A program made the translations under genes and the position numbers. From an uncultured Lachnospiraceae bacterium (lineage in GTDB: Bacteria > Bacillota > Clostridia > Lachnospirales > Lachnospiraceae): a stretch of 64,000 nt of DNA. Shown here piece by piece: positions 46,611 to 55,686 of this stretch (the stretch's first letter is position 1; each line of letters starts with the position of its first letter). The stretch is taken from assembly GCA_934899185.1 (NCBI GenBank), contig CAKXYI010000009.1, positions 1 through 64,000 of the forward strand, given 5' to 3'. The notes beneath the pieces were generated by a model. It made no database searches and was not told the DNA's origin. It worked only from the letters and a program-made list of their open reading frames with translations.

Positions 46611-47324
46611 TCACACTACTTTCATACCATTTTCCTGTCGTGCTATCTCCCGATGCAGTCGCTTCATGATCTTTTTTTCCAGACGGGAAATGTAGGATTG
46701 AGAAATCCCCAAAAGGTCTGCCACCTGCTTTTGCGTCAGTTCTTCCCCATCCTTGCTATGTAGCCCAAAACGCAGCTCAATGATCATCTTCTCTCTGCCG
46801 TTTAAGGTCTTTAATGCCTGATGTAAGAGTTTGAGATCTGCCTGTGTCTCCAAATCCCGATAGATCACATCTTCGTCGGTACCCAAAATATCCGACAAAA
46901 GGAGTTCATTTCCATCCCAATCCACATTGAGGGGTTCATCGATTGAAACCTCCAATTTCTGCTTGTTATTCTTGCGCAGATACATGAGAATCTCATTTTC
47001 AATACAGCGTGACGCATAGGTCGCCAATTTGATGCTCTTGGAGGCATCAAAGGTATTGATCGCCTTCATCAGCCCAATCGTGCCAATGGAGATCAGGTCT
47101 TCAGCTCCCACCTTTGTATTATCAAATTTCTTGGCAATATAAACGACCAGCCGCAGATTGTGGGCAATCAGTTTTTCTTTTGCCTCCTTATCCTGATGAT
47201 CCTGCATAGCCTCGATACATGCCTGTTCCTCTCTTGCATTCAAAGGTTCCGGCAGCACCTCACATCCACCGATGTAAAGCAATTCCAGTTTCTCTTTCGT
47301 AAGCCATCGAATCAATAAACGCAT
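46611..47324 (-). CDS. sigE: Pro-sigma-E factor (early mother cell)
   Basis: A 237-residue sigma factor made as an inactive precursor. The N-terminal pro-sequence ends near [12 protein letters not shown], where SpoIIGA is expected to cut. Regions 2-4 are typical ([37 protein letters not shown], then [20 protein letters not shown], and helix-turn-helix [27 protein letters not shown]). Its ATG is 4 bases after the spoIIGA stop, so protease and substrate are co-translated. A single Spo0A-type promoter upstream of spoIIGA should drive both. Confidence 0.97.
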   Translation of the reverse strand: MRLLIRWLTKEKLELLYIGGCEVLPEPLNAREEQACIEAMQDHQDKEAKEKLIAHNLRLVVYIAKKFDNTKVGAEDLISIGTIGLMKAINTFDASKSIKLATYASRCIENEILMYLRKNNKQKLEVSIDEPLNVDWDGNELLLSDILGTDEDVIYRDLETQADLKLLHQALKTLNGREKMIIELRFGLHSKDGEELTQKQVADLLGISQSYISRLEKKIMKRLHREIARQENGMKVV

Positions 47325-47328
47325 ATGC

Positions 47329-48102
47329 TCACTCCCAACAAAAATCTTTATGTAATATCATCTGATAATTTTTCCCCTGAAATAGGGATGCCTTACCAAA
47401 TCCCAGCAGGATCTCCTTCTGGCTGACCATTTTTCCCGCCTCTTTTATCAGAAATCTATCTACTGCCACAATCTCCATAAAATCCTGCCCTGCCACAGTC
47501 TCATAGGCAATCAGACGCACCCTCTCTGTCGGAATCTGCCATTTCTCCTTATAGATTTCCGACACTACACAGACTGGTCTGCCACTGATGGGATCCCGCA
47601 AGAGGTTACCGGTATCGGCAAGCGCCTGCATTTTTTCCACATGCCCGCACACTAGGATCGCCACTTCCCGCCGCTCTCTTTTTCTTGCCTGTAATGTTGA
47701 AGCAATGACCGTAAGCAAAAAAAGCAAAGCACATGCCAGAGGCAATAAGAAGTCACGAATCTCCGCCGGCAGATACAGATTCAACAAGGACACCAGCCCG
47801 CCCAATCCTGCATAGACGATCAGTAGGTGAAAATAAAGAACTGCCAATGCCTTAGTGGCTGTCCTTCCAAATGCCAGTAACAGCATGAGCGGATTGACAA
47901 GAAAAACAACAAAAATAACATAGCCCCAAAAGGAATGTAAAAACAGATATGCCAGACAGCCAAGCCCCGTAGCAAGCAGACTCGATAAGACCAGCCTTGG
48001 CACCGACATAGATTTTTCCTGCCAGATTGCAAGGGCTAGAAGACTTGCCAGATCCAACATAAGATTTTGTAGGACAAGAACATCCAAATAAACGACATAA
48101 AT
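47329..48102 (-). CDS. spoIIGA: Sigma-E processing peptidase SpoIIGA
   Basis: An aspartic protease of about 257 residues. The first half has five hydrophobic helices ([56 protein letters not shown]). The C-terminal cytoplasmic domain carries the catalytic [15 protein letters not shown] (DTG). It activates pro-sigma-E at the septum. The start is unusual: the ribosome site AGGAGG (48112-48117) is 9 bases before an in-frame ATT (48102), giving [13 protein letters not shown], a normal SpoIIGA beginning. The next standard in-frame start, TTG at 48087, is 24 bases away. The only nearby ATG (48098) is out of frame. Confidence 0.92.
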   Translation of the reverse strand: MYVVYLDVLVLQNLMLDLASLLALAIWQEKSMSVPRLVLSSLLATGLGCLAYLFLHSFWGYVIFVVFLVNPLMLLLAFGRTATKALAVLYFHLLIVYAGLGGLVSLLNLYLPAEIRDFLLPLACALLFLLTVIASTLQARKRERREVAILVCGHVEKMQALADTGNLLRDPISGRPVCVVSEIYKEKWQIPTERVRLIAYETVAGQDFMEIVAVDRFLIKEAGKMVSQKEILLGFGKASLFQGKNYQMILHKDFCWE

Positions 48103-48104
48103 AA

Positions 48105-48149
48105 AAAGCCACCTCCTTTTGATAAAATCAATTATAAGGAAGTGGCTTT
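48105..48149 (-). terminator. Terminator-like, ribosome-site-hiding hairpin before spoIIGA
   Basis: On the minus strand a 14-bp stem (5' arm 48136-48149, 3' arm 48105-48118, one T-G pair), 17-base loop, then a T-run. The 3' arm contains the spoIIGA ribosome site AGGAGG. The spoIIGA promoter -10 is in the loop, so RNA from that promoter lacks the 5' arm. It also serves as a terminator for ftsZ. Confidence 0.8.
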
Positions 48150-48164
48150 ATAAATTCTGTCGAA
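48131..48164 (-). promoter_or_regulatory. spoIIGA-sigE promoter with Spo0A box
   Basis: A perfect 0A box TGTCGAA (plus strand, 48158-48164) overlaps a -35 reading TCGACA on the minus strand (48158-48163). The -10 is TATAAT (48131-48136), 21 bases away. Such a long spacer with 0A boxes over the -35 is known for Bacillus spoIIG. Confidence 0.78.
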
Positions 48165-48178
48165 ACGAGCCTGCTAAA

Positions 48179-49414
48179 TTATTTTCTTGTGTTCTTTAAG
48201 AATTCAGGAATCTTGATATCTTCCTGCTTGACTGTGCTGGTCGGTTGCTGTGGCTTGGTCAGTGGTGGGAAGTTTCCCATACCGCCTCCTACAGATGCTC
48301 CACCAGCCTGTGGTGCTACTGATGGTCTCGGTACCTGTGTCGTAGGTGTATGTACACCTGCGCCAAATCCGCTTACAGATGGCTTTGGTGTACCAAGCTC
48401 GCTGGCATACTGCATATTATTTAAGATAGAACTGCCCATAGATGGCTTTGATGTAGCTACCGGTGCGTCCTCTAAGCCCGTAGCAATGACTGTGATCGTT
48501 GCTTCATCTGGCTTGGACTCATCATACTTGGCACCAAAGATGATATTGACAGAATCTCCTGCAAGATCCTTAACATAAGTAGATGCTGCATTGGCATCCA
48601 TAAGAGAAATATCTCCGGAAATATTGATGATGACATGTGTTGCGCCATTGATAGTCGTATCCAGAAGTGGACTCTCTACTGCCATACGAACAGCCTCTGT
48701 TGCCTTTTCATCACCCTTAGCTGTACCGATACCGATATGAGCAAGACCCTTGTCCTTCATAACGGTCTGAACATCTGCGAAATCCAGATTGATCAGGGCT
48801 GGCAGATTGATCAGATCTGTGATACCCTGTACTGCCTGCTGCAATACTTCATCTGCCTTCTTCAGTGCTTCCGGCATAGTCGTTCTACGATCTACGATCT
48901 CTAATAATTTATCATTCGGGATTACGATCAAGGTATCAACGTTTTCCTTGAGTCTCTCGATACCGGACTCTGCGTTGACCATACGTGTCTTTGCTTCAAA
49001 CTTGAATGGCTTGGTCACAACACCAACGGTAAGGATGCCCTGCTCTTTGGCAATCTTGGCAACGACTGGCGCTGCACCTGTTCCGGTTCCGCCACCCATA
49101 CCACAGGTAACGAATACCATATCTGCGCCCTTGACATTGGCTGCGATCTCCTCTGCAGTCTCCTCTGCTGCCTTCTGACCAATCTCCGGCTGTGCACCTG
49201 CACCAAGTCCCTTGGTCAGTTTCTCACCGATCTGGATCAATGTCGGTGCCTTGCAAAGGGCAAGTGCCTGCTTATCTGTATTGATCCCGATAAACTCAAC
49301 ACCTGCAATATTCTCATCAATCATTCTATTCACAGCGTTATTTCCTGCGCCACCTACCCCGATCACGATAATCTTGGCACTGGTATCCGCTTCATTCGTC
49401 ATTATTTCAAGCAA
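48179..49414 (-). CDS. ftsZ: Cell division protein FtsZ
   Basis: A 411-residue tubulin-like GTPase. The GTP loop [12 protein letters not shown] lies at about 100-115, with [14 protein letters not shown] at the N-terminus and the T7 loop [12 protein letters not shown] Pro/Gly-rich linker leads to the conserved C-terminal peptide IKIPEFLKN. It forms the Z-ring. The start is a TTG at 49414 ([11 protein letters not shown]), chosen because AGGAGG lies 9 bases upstream; the ATG 12 bases inside is too far from it. A strong promoter lies in the 140-base gap after ftsQ. No ftsA is present beside it. Confidence 0.97.
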   Translation of the reverse strand: MLEIMTNEADTSAKIIVIGVGGAGNNAVNRMIDENIAGVEFIGINTDKQALALCKAPTLIQIGEKLTKGLGAGAQPEIGQKAAEETAEEIAANVKGADMVFVTCGMGGGTGTGAAPVVAKIAKEQGILTVGVVTKPFKFEAKTRMVNAESGIERLKENVDTLIVIPNDKLLEIVDRRTTMPEALKKADEVLQQAVQGITDLINLPALINLDFADVQTVMKDKGLAHIGIGTAKGDEKATEAVRMAVESPLLDTTINGATHVIINISGDISLMDANAASTYVKDLAGDSVNIIFGAKYDESKPDEATITVIATGLEDAPVATSKPSMGSSILNNMQYASELGTPKPSVSGFGAGVHTPTTQVPRPSVAPQAGGASVGGGMGNFPPLTKPQQPTSTVKQEDIKIPEFLKNTRK

Positions 49415-49447
49415 GGTCTTAATCCTCCTTCTTCCTATCTCAAAATC

Positions 49448-49463
49448 TATGGGTAAACCCATA
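49448..49463 (-). other. Inverted repeat in the ftsZ leader
   Basis: TATGGG/CCCATA with a 4-base loop, between the predicted ftsZ transcription start and the ribosome site. A second ATGGGTTT lies about 20 bases upstream. It may be a small RNA hairpin or an operator. Confidence 0.4.
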
Positions 49464-49491
49464 AATCCTATTCTACAAACCCATATAGACT

Positions 49492-49520
49492 ATAATATAT
49501 AAATTTTATTCATTTATCAA
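49492..49520 (-). promoter_or_regulatory. Promoter of ftsZ
   Basis: On the minus strand TTGATA (49515-49520), 17-base spacer, TATTAT (49492-49497), both 5/6 to consensus. It gives ftsZ transcription independent of the dcw operon. Confidence 0.75.
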
Positions 49521-49553
49521 CCTATTTTTCAAAAAAATTGAAATTTATACAGG

Positions 49554-50336
49554 CTATTCTTTTGGTCTTTCAAACACAATATCTGTGTTATCCGGTGTCC
49601 AGTTTTCTAAATGTAGTGTCCCGCTTTGTCCTTCCAAATTTGGCAGGATATGTGGCAGACGCATGATCTTTTCTTCCACATTGGTATCATTTCCCACACA
49701 GATCAGAATACTTCCGTAAACGACCGTAATGCGACCTCTTTCATCAAAGGAAAGGCTGCTGATCGCAATGTCGTACTTCTTTAAGACCTTTAAGAGATTT
49801 AACATGAAGGACAACTGGTCTTTTTCCAGCCCGACCTTGCTACCGACCTTTGCCTTATCCAGGGTGATTCCTGACACCTGCATCACATTTTCGATGACGC
49901 GGTCCGACACTTCCACCACTTGTCCGTCTTCATCAAAGTAAGCCATACGGTTATCTGAAAGCAGGACGCATCCGAAAAGTTTCTTTTCCGTCACGTCAAT
50001 CTCCAACTTGTCATAGCCTTTGATCTTTACTTTGATTGCGGATACAAAAGGAATATCGGTCTTTGGCTTTATGAGGTTCTTCCCCCAGGCATAGATCGTA
50101 TTCTTGGAATAGGAATCATCCAGTACCAACTGCTTGATCTCCTCCTCCGTATAGACCGTATTGCCTTTGACTGTCACCGTGTGTACCGTACAAAAAGCAT
50201 AGATCGCCATGGCTGCCACAAGCAGGCAGATGATGACGCCCAGAAATATATTAAAAAAGTAAAAACGGAACTTGGAAAATCTTCTCTTCTTCTTTTTCTT
50301 TGGGACCTCTTGGTCATTTCTTCCTTTTCGTTTCAT
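49554..50336 (-). CDS. ftsQ: Cell division protein FtsQ/DivIB
   Basis: A 260-residue bitopic protein: a very basic cytoplasmic N-terminus (KKKKKRRFSKFR), one membrane helix (about 28-50), and a POTRA domain (TVHTVTVKGNTVYTEEEIKQL) with the DivIB beta region after it. It links FtsW/FtsI with FtsL in the divisome. ATG 50336 is listed; a TTG one codon earlier is equally close to GGAG. It follows ftsW by 28 bases with no murG between, although murG commonly sits here. Confidence 0.92.
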   Translation of the reverse strand: MKRKGRNDQEVPKKKKKRRFSKFRFYFFNIFLGVIICLLVAAMAIYAFCTVHTVTVKGNTVYTEEEIKQLVLDDSYSKNTIYAWGKNLIKPKTDIPFVSAIKVKIKGYDKLEIDVTEKKLFGCVLLSDNRMAYFDEDGQVVEVSDRVIENVMQVSGITLDKAKVGSKVGLEKDQLSFMLNLLKVLKKYDIAISSLSFDERGRITVVYGSILICVGNDTNVEEKIMRLPHILPNLEGQSGTLHLENWTPDNTDIVFERPKE

Positions 50337-50364
50337 CAATCACAGTCTCCATCCTCTTTCTATC

Positions 50365-51489
50365 CTAAGTCTCCACATGCGCGCTCTTTGACACGCTGAG
50401 GGCTACGCCCATCTCCGCGATCAGAAACATGATGGACGTTCCTCCATAACTGACAAAAGGAAGCGTAACACCGGTATTTGGCATGGAATTGGTCACAACG
50501 GCAATGTTTAAGATGACCTGTAAAGCGATATGTACCATAATACCGATCACCAGATAGGATCCAAACATGTCTTTAGCATTGGTCGCGATCAAAAGCAGAC
50601 GCCACAATAAAAGAATATACATAAGTATCACGCAGATGGCTCCGAAAAGCCCCAGTTCCTCACAAATGATGGAAAAGATCATATCATTCTGTGCCTCCGG
50701 GACAAAGCCTAGTTTCTGGATACTCTCGCCCAGCCCCTTACCAAAAAGTCCACCGGATCCGATTGCATACAAGCCTTGCAGAGTCTGATAGCCGGTGTCG
50801 TAGTTTTCCGGGTGCAGCCAGATCTGCACACGCTCCTGCCGGTATGTTCCAAAGATAAAGACAACCGCCAGTAAAACTACGCCAACAAAAGCCAGGATAA
50901 AAGGTGCCGTCTTGGGACTGGAGATAAAGACCATGATAAAGGCAATCCCCACAATAATGATAGCAGTACTCAGGTTGTTATAGGCAACCACCACAAAGAT
51001 AGGCAAGATCGTTGCCAGCAGTTTTATATTGCCCTTAAAAGTGCGCATTGCCATCGGCCGCTTGCTGATCACCGTTGCCAGATATAAGATCACAGCAACC
51101 TTTGCCAGTTCGGACGGCTGGAAGGAAAAGCCGGCAATGTTGAGCCAGCGGGACTGTCCATGGCTGCTGGTTCCCACAAAGTTTACCGCCAGACACAGAA
51201 CCGTTGCCAAAAGATACGCTACGCCCGCAAATTTGGCAAAAAAATGGTAGTCCAGTTTGACACAGATATAGAGCAGGACAAAGCCAAGTCCTGCCGACAT
51301 CGCCTGTCTTTTCAGATAATAGATGGAACTGCCAAACTTTAAGGTCGCATTATAGGCACTGGTGCTGTATAGCATGACAAGCCCAAAACCCAAAATGCAT
51401 ATGATCATCAGCAGTAAGGTATAGTCGATATATTTGGTTGTCCCGGTGCGCTTTTTTTTCTTCTTTTGCGCAGTCACGGCTCTCTCCAT
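50365..51489 (-). CDS. ftsW: Septal peptidoglycan polymerase FtsW (SEDS family)
   Basis: A 374-residue SEDS protein with ten membrane helices and a Lys-rich N-terminus. Family motifs include GLVMLYSTSAY, RWLNIAGFSFQPSELAKVAVILYLA, GGLFGKGLGESIQKLGFVPEAQNDMIFSIICEELG and the C-terminal NTGVTLPFVSYGGTS. It polymerises septal glycan strands from lipid II with its partner transpeptidase FtsI, encoded in the same cluster. It lies 3 bases after murD. Confidence 0.95.
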   Translation of the reverse strand: MERAVTAQKKKKKRTGTTKYIDYTLLLMIICILGFGLVMLYSTSAYNATLKFGSSIYYLKRQAMSAGLGFVLLYICVKLDYHFFAKFAGVAYLLATVLCLAVNFVGTSSHGQSRWLNIAGFSFQPSELAKVAVILYLATVISKRPMAMRTFKGNIKLLATILPIFVVVAYNNLSTAIIIVGIAFIMVFISSPKTAPFILAFVGVVLLAVVFIFGTYRQERVQIWLHPENYDTGYQTLQGLYAIGSGGLFGKGLGESIQKLGFVPEAQNDMIFSIICEELGLFGAICVILMYILLLWRLLLIATNAKDMFGSYLVIGIMVHIALQVILNIAVVTNSMPNTGVTLPFVSYGGTSIMFLIAEMGVALSVSKSAHVET

Positions 51490-51492
51490 ACA

Positions 51493-52854
51493 TTACTCCT
51501 TTAGATTTCTTACATATGCTTTAAAGATATCTCCACGCTGTTCATAATTGTCAAACATGCCCCAACTGGCACATGCCGGTGATAAAAGAACAGCCTCTCC
51601 CGGTTCTGCCGTCTCATAGGCAATATCTATGGCATCCTCTAAAGAATCCGCAAAGACATAATCATGAAAATCATGTGCATCGGCGCAGGCGGCGATCTTC
51701 TTTGCTGTCTGACCGATCAGAACCAGTTGCTTCACCTTGCCATCAAAACTATCGATCCACTCGTCATAGGCAGACTCTTTGTCATAGCCGCCACCGATCA
51801 GAACTGTCCTGCGGTTCATGGCACAAATGCCCTTGATGGCAGCATCCGGATTGGTTCCCTTGGAATCGTTGTAAAAGGCAATGTCATTCTTTTTGCAGAC
51901 AAACTCGATACGGTGCTCTACTGCATGAAAGGCTCTCAGTCCCTCCCGGATAGTCTCCATCGGCACGCCGCAACCATCACAGAGTGCAACCGCTGCCATG
52001 ACATTCTCATAATTGTGTGCACCTAAGATATTAAGTTCTTCTACGGAAATAATATGCTCCCTCTCGCCATTTCTTGCCCACAGGATCTCATTTCCCTGTA
52101 GATAGAGCCCATCATTCAAAGGCTCGGTGCTGGAAAACCAGACGACCTTTTGCTCCAAGGTCTTTCCAAAGGCACGCAGGACTTCATCATTATAATTGAG
52201 CACGCACAGATCATCCTTTGTCTGGTTCTTTACGATGCTCTCCTTGGCAGCAATATAGTTTTCCATGGTATGGTGGCGGTTCAGATGATCCGGTGTGATA
52301 TTTAAGATCGCAGCCGCTTTCGGTGCAAACGTATCAATGGTCTCCAACTGGAAACTGCTGATCTCTGCCACAACGACCGTATCGTCTGTCGTCTCCTCTG
52401 CCACACTCGTATAGGGAATACCGATATTTCCAACAACAGCCACATGTGCAAAATGTCTTGCCATGATCTGACCGACCAGGGTCGTTGTCGTTGTCTTACC
52501 ATTGGTTCCGGTGATGGCTACCACACGCCCCTTGCCAAGGACATATGCCAGTTCGATCTCACCCCAGATGGTCATGCCCAAATCCTTCATCTTTTCTACC
52601 AAAGGAATATCCAGCGGAACGCCCGGACTTAAAACGGCAATAGCAAAGGACTTTAACATATCCTCCGATACATCCCCTAGGATCAGTTCCACCGGTGTCA
52701 GATCTGGGTTCTTGCTGCGGAATGCTACCACATCCAAAGCCTCATTGCCGTCCTGTATATATACCTTTTTTGCATGATGCAGCAAAAGTTTTGCCGCAGC
52801 CACGCCACTTTTTCCTGTCCCTACGACAAGTACTGTCTTATTTGAAATATCCAC
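51493..52854 (-). CDS. murD: UDP-N-acetylmuramoylalanine-D-glutamate ligase
   Basis: A 453-residue Mur ligase. The N-terminal nucleotide-binding fold has VLVVGTGKSGVAAAKLL, the ATP loop is VAITGTNGKTTTTTLVGQI, and the central motif is NITPDHLNRHHTMENYIAAK. The C-terminal domain includes EHRIEFV and YNDSKGTNPDA. It adds D-Glu to UDP-MurNAc-L-Ala in the cytoplasm. It is the only Mur ligase in this cluster; murC, murE and murF are not in the window. Confidence 0.96.
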   Translation of the reverse strand: MDISNKTVLVVGTGKSGVAAAKLLLHHAKKVYIQDGNEALDVVAFRSKNPDLTPVELILGDVSEDMLKSFAIAVLSPGVPLDIPLVEKMKDLGMTIWGEIELAYVLGKGRVVAITGTNGKTTTTTLVGQIMARHFAHVAVVGNIGIPYTSVAEETTDDTVVVAEISSFQLETIDTFAPKAAAILNITPDHLNRHHTMENYIAAKESIVKNQTKDDLCVLNYNDEVLRAFGKTLEQKVVWFSSTEPLNDGLYLQGNEILWARNGEREHIISVEELNILGAHNYENVMAAVALCDGCGVPMETIREGLRAFHAVEHRIEFVCKKNDIAFYNDSKGTNPDAAIKGICAMNRRTVLIGGGYDKESAYDEWIDSFDGKVKQLVLIGQTAKKIAACADAHDFHDYVFADSLEDAIDIAYETAEPGEAVLLSPACASWGMFDNYEQRGDIFKAYVRNLKE

Positions 52855-52878
52855 GATCTGCCTCCTAACTTCTCTTGT

Positions 52879-53832
52879 TTAAAGTGCTGCATATCCGATC
52901 AGGCAAAGTAGTGCCGTGATGATAGAAAATACGGCTACCACCCTGGTTTCTGACCAGCCGGAAAGTTCAAAATGATGATGGATCGGTGCCATCTTAAATA
53001 TACGTTTTCCGTGTGTCAGTTTAAAAAATGTCACCTGGATGATCACGGATAAGACCTCTACCAGATAGATCAGACCCACGATCAGTATAAAGAGTGGCAT
53101 CTGTAACATATAAGCCGTTGCTGCCACAAAACCGCCCAGTGCCAAAGATCCGGTATCTCCCATAAAGACGCTTGCCGGATAGACATTAAAGAGCAAAAAT
53201 CCTAAAAGTGCTCCCACAACCGCACAGGTCACAGGCTCGATTCCGCTGTTCATCCCTACGGCTACCACCGTAAAGAATACTGCAACCAACACCGTTACCG
53301 AAGATGCCAGACCATCCAGTCCGTCTGTAAAGTTGACACCATTGACCGTACCGATTACAGCAAAATACATCAGCGGAATGGCAAGCCAGCCCAGATCAAT
53401 ATAATGCCCGCCGGAAAACGGCACCAGCATAGTCAAAGAAACATCCGTATAACGCACCAGATATACAGCAAAGATCGTTGTCACCACGATCTGCAAGAGC
53501 ATTTTCTGCCATGCCAAAAGCCCATCCGAACGACGCAGGACAACCTTTAAATAATCATCCAGAAATCCGATGACGCCAAAACCTACCGTAAGAAATACGA
53601 TCGGTATGATCTTTGGATAACGTGACACATAAAAAAGGGATGTGATCACGATCGCCGCCAATATGATCAGACCTCCCATGGTCGGCGTTCCTGTCTTAAT
53701 CTGATGGGACTCCAACTCCTCGCGCTCCGTCTGTCCAACCTTGAGTCTTCGTAAAAAAGGTATAACAATAGGTCCTAGAATCGTTGCTATCCCAAATGAA
53801 ATAAGTACCGGAAATAAAATTTTTTCAATCAT
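52879..53832 (-). CDS. mraY: Phospho-N-acetylmuramoyl-pentapeptide transferase
   Basis: A 317-residue integral membrane enzyme with about ten helices. Signatures are TPTMGGLIILAAI, the Mg2+-binding FLDDYLKV, NFTDGLDGLAS, and MGDTGSLALGGF, ending with the HHHFELSGW motif. It makes lipid I from UDP-MurNAc-pentapeptide and undecaprenyl phosphate. ATG 53832 (MIEKILFPVLI) has AAGGAG 5 bases upstream. A longer frame of 25 more residues has no ribosome site and lacks the typical start. Confidence 0.96.
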   Translation of the reverse strand: MIEKILFPVLISFGIATILGPIVIPFLRRLKVGQTEREELESHQIKTGTPTMGGLIILAAIVITSLFYVSRYPKIIPIVFLTVGFGVIGFLDDYLKVVLRRSDGLLAWQKMLLQIVVTTIFAVYLVRYTDVSLTMLVPFSGGHYIDLGWLAIPLMYFAVIGTVNGVNFTDGLDGLASSVTVLVAVFFTVVAVGMNSGIEPVTCAVVGALLGFLLFNVYPASVFMGDTGSLALGGFVAATAYMLQMPLFILIVGLIYLVEVLSVIIQVTFFKLTHGKRIFKMAPIHHHFELSGWSETRVVAVFSIITALLCLIGYAAL

Positions 53833-53906
53833 AATGGCTCCTTGTTTATCATGCATTCTTTTGCAAATTTCAATTTTTCCAACTAAATAGTATAAGTGTT
53901 TTAGCA

Positions 53907-55655
53907 CTATTGCGCAACTGCACCATCCGTATTTTTTTCGGTCTCCTCCACGCCCAGATAAGGCAGGATATTCTCAAACAACCGGCTGCATACCGGTGCC
54001 GCGATCGTACCGCCATAATAAATGCCTTGAGGCTCATGGATAATGACGATGGCTAAGACCTCCGGATCCTCCGCCGGGGCAAAACCGATAAAGGATGCAA
54101 TATACTTTCCGCTCCCGCGGGGAAGCATCTGCGATGTCGCCGTCTTGCCTCCTACGGCAAAGCCTGCGACCTGACCGTTCTTACCGGTCCCCTCCGCAAC
54201 CACCTGATACAAAAGATTACGCAGGGTCTCGGAGGTCTCCTTTGATACGACACTTCCTTTGTCCTTGGTCTTATAGGTCTTGGTCACCTTGCCATCGTGA
54301 TCCCGACAGGTCAGTGCGATATGTGGGGTAACACGTTCTCCCCCGTTGATCAGAGAGGACACCGTAGATGCCATCTGTATGGGGGTTAATTGGAAAGACT
54401 GACCGAAGGAAATGGTCGCCAGTTCCACCGGTCCTACGTTTTTTAACTGGTGCATGATGGTCGCCCCTTCACCAGGCAGGTCGATCCCAGTCGTCGAAAG
54501 CATCTGGAACTGTTCAAAATAATGAAAGAAACGCGGCGCTCCCAGGCGTAGTCCCAACTGGATAAAGACCGGATTGCAGGAATTCATGATGGCATGGGTA
54601 AAATCCTCGCTCCCATGTCCCGTCGTCTTGTGACAACGGATCCGCGTATCCTCCACCGTGATACTGCCATTACAGTAAAAGGATTCCTCCGGCGTGACCA
54701 CACCTTCTTCCAGTGCCGCAGCCGTTGTGATGATCTTGAAGGTCGATCCCGGTTCATAGGTATCACTGATGCAGATATTGCGCCACATCTCATTTAAAAG
54801 ATCAGTCTTTTCCCCGGTCTGCCCCGCCATGTATTCCGTTAAGGTAAAAGGTTCCTGCAGGGAAAACTCCGGTACGTTGACCATGGTATAGATCTCCCCA
54901 TTTTTGGGATTCATGACAAGGATCTCCACACCTGATGCCTGATGGCGTTGCATGGTCTGTTCTGCCAACTGAGTGGCAAAACATGAAATGTTATAGTCCA
55001 GCGAGACATAAAGATCATCCCCTGCCTCCGGTTCTAGGCGGACCTCGCCCAATTCGGCAACCTCCACGCCTCTGGCATCCGTATAGGTCAGGATCTTTCC
55101 ATCCTCCCCCTGCAAAGCCTCATCATAATAAGCCTCCAGCCCGATGATACCCTGATTGTCACCGCCGGTAAAACCTAAGACCCTGGATAAGATGCGGTCA
55201 TAGGGATAATAGCGCTTGTAGTCATCATCCACCTTGACCCCTGCAAGATCATAGGCGCGGATGGCATCTCCAATGTCTTTTTCCACATTGGTCTTGATCT
55301 TTTCGATGGAGGATACCTTTTCTACTTTCTTTCGTATTTCTTCCTCCGTCAGCCCCAGTTCCTTGGTCAAACAGGAAATGACCGCCTCCGGATCCTCAAT
55401 CTGGTTATGTATGATAGAAATTGTGCATACCGTCTTATTCGATGCAAGAATTACGCCATTTCTATCAATAATGCGCCCTCTTGCCGCCTTCACCTTGCGT
55501 TCCCGCTGTTCCACCTCTACCGCCAGTTCCGCGTAATGGCTTGCCCGAAAGATCATCAGATAGCCTACACGCAGCCCTAAAGCCAACAACGCGACGATAA
55601 AGGTCCCACCGACCAGTTTTGCCTTTCGGTGGGAGTACACACGCAATCGTTCCAT
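53907..55655 (-). CDS. Class B penicillin-binding protein, SpoVD-like, with KTA in place of KTG
   Basis: A 582-residue class B PBP: short cytoplasmic part, one membrane helix (about 14-35), dimer domain (RGRIIDRNGVILASNKT) and transpeptidase domain. The active serine is in EPGSTFKI (SxxK) and the second motif is NSCNP (SxN). The third motif reads GGKTATSQ, i.e. KTA where KTG is usual. There is no PASTA domain. It is the second of two tandem transpeptidases in the dcw cluster; by analogy with Bacillus (pbpB-spoVD) it may serve spore cortex or septum synthesis, but the names could be exchanged. Confidence 0.85.
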   Translation of the reverse strand: MERLRVYSHRKAKLVGGTFIVALLALGLRVGYLMIFRASHYAELAVEVEQRERKVKAARGRIIDRNGVILASNKTVCTISIIHNQIEDPEAVISCLTKELGLTEEEIRKKVEKVSSIEKIKTNVEKDIGDAIRAYDLAGVKVDDDYKRYYPYDRILSRVLGFTGGDNQGIIGLEAYYDEALQGEDGKILTYTDARGVEVAELGEVRLEPEAGDDLYVSLDYNISCFATQLAEQTMQRHQASGVEILVMNPKNGEIYTMVNVPEFSLQEPFTLTEYMAGQTGEKTDLLNEMWRNICISDTYEPGSTFKIITTAAALEEGVVTPEESFYCNGSITVEDTRIRCHKTTGHGSEDFTHAIMNSCNPVFIQLGLRLGAPRFFHYFEQFQMLSTTGIDLPGEGATIMHQLKNVGPVELATISFGQSFQLTPIQMASTVSSLINGGERVTPHIALTCRDHDGKVTKTYKTKDKGSVVSKETSETLRNLLYQVVAEGTGKNGQVAGFAVGGKTATSQMLPRGSGKYIASFIGFAPAEDPEVLAIVIIHEPQGIYYGGTIAAPVCSRLFENILPYLGVEETEKNTDGAVAQ

Positions 55656-55686
55656 GCCAAGCCTCCATAAAACGCTTTATCACATT

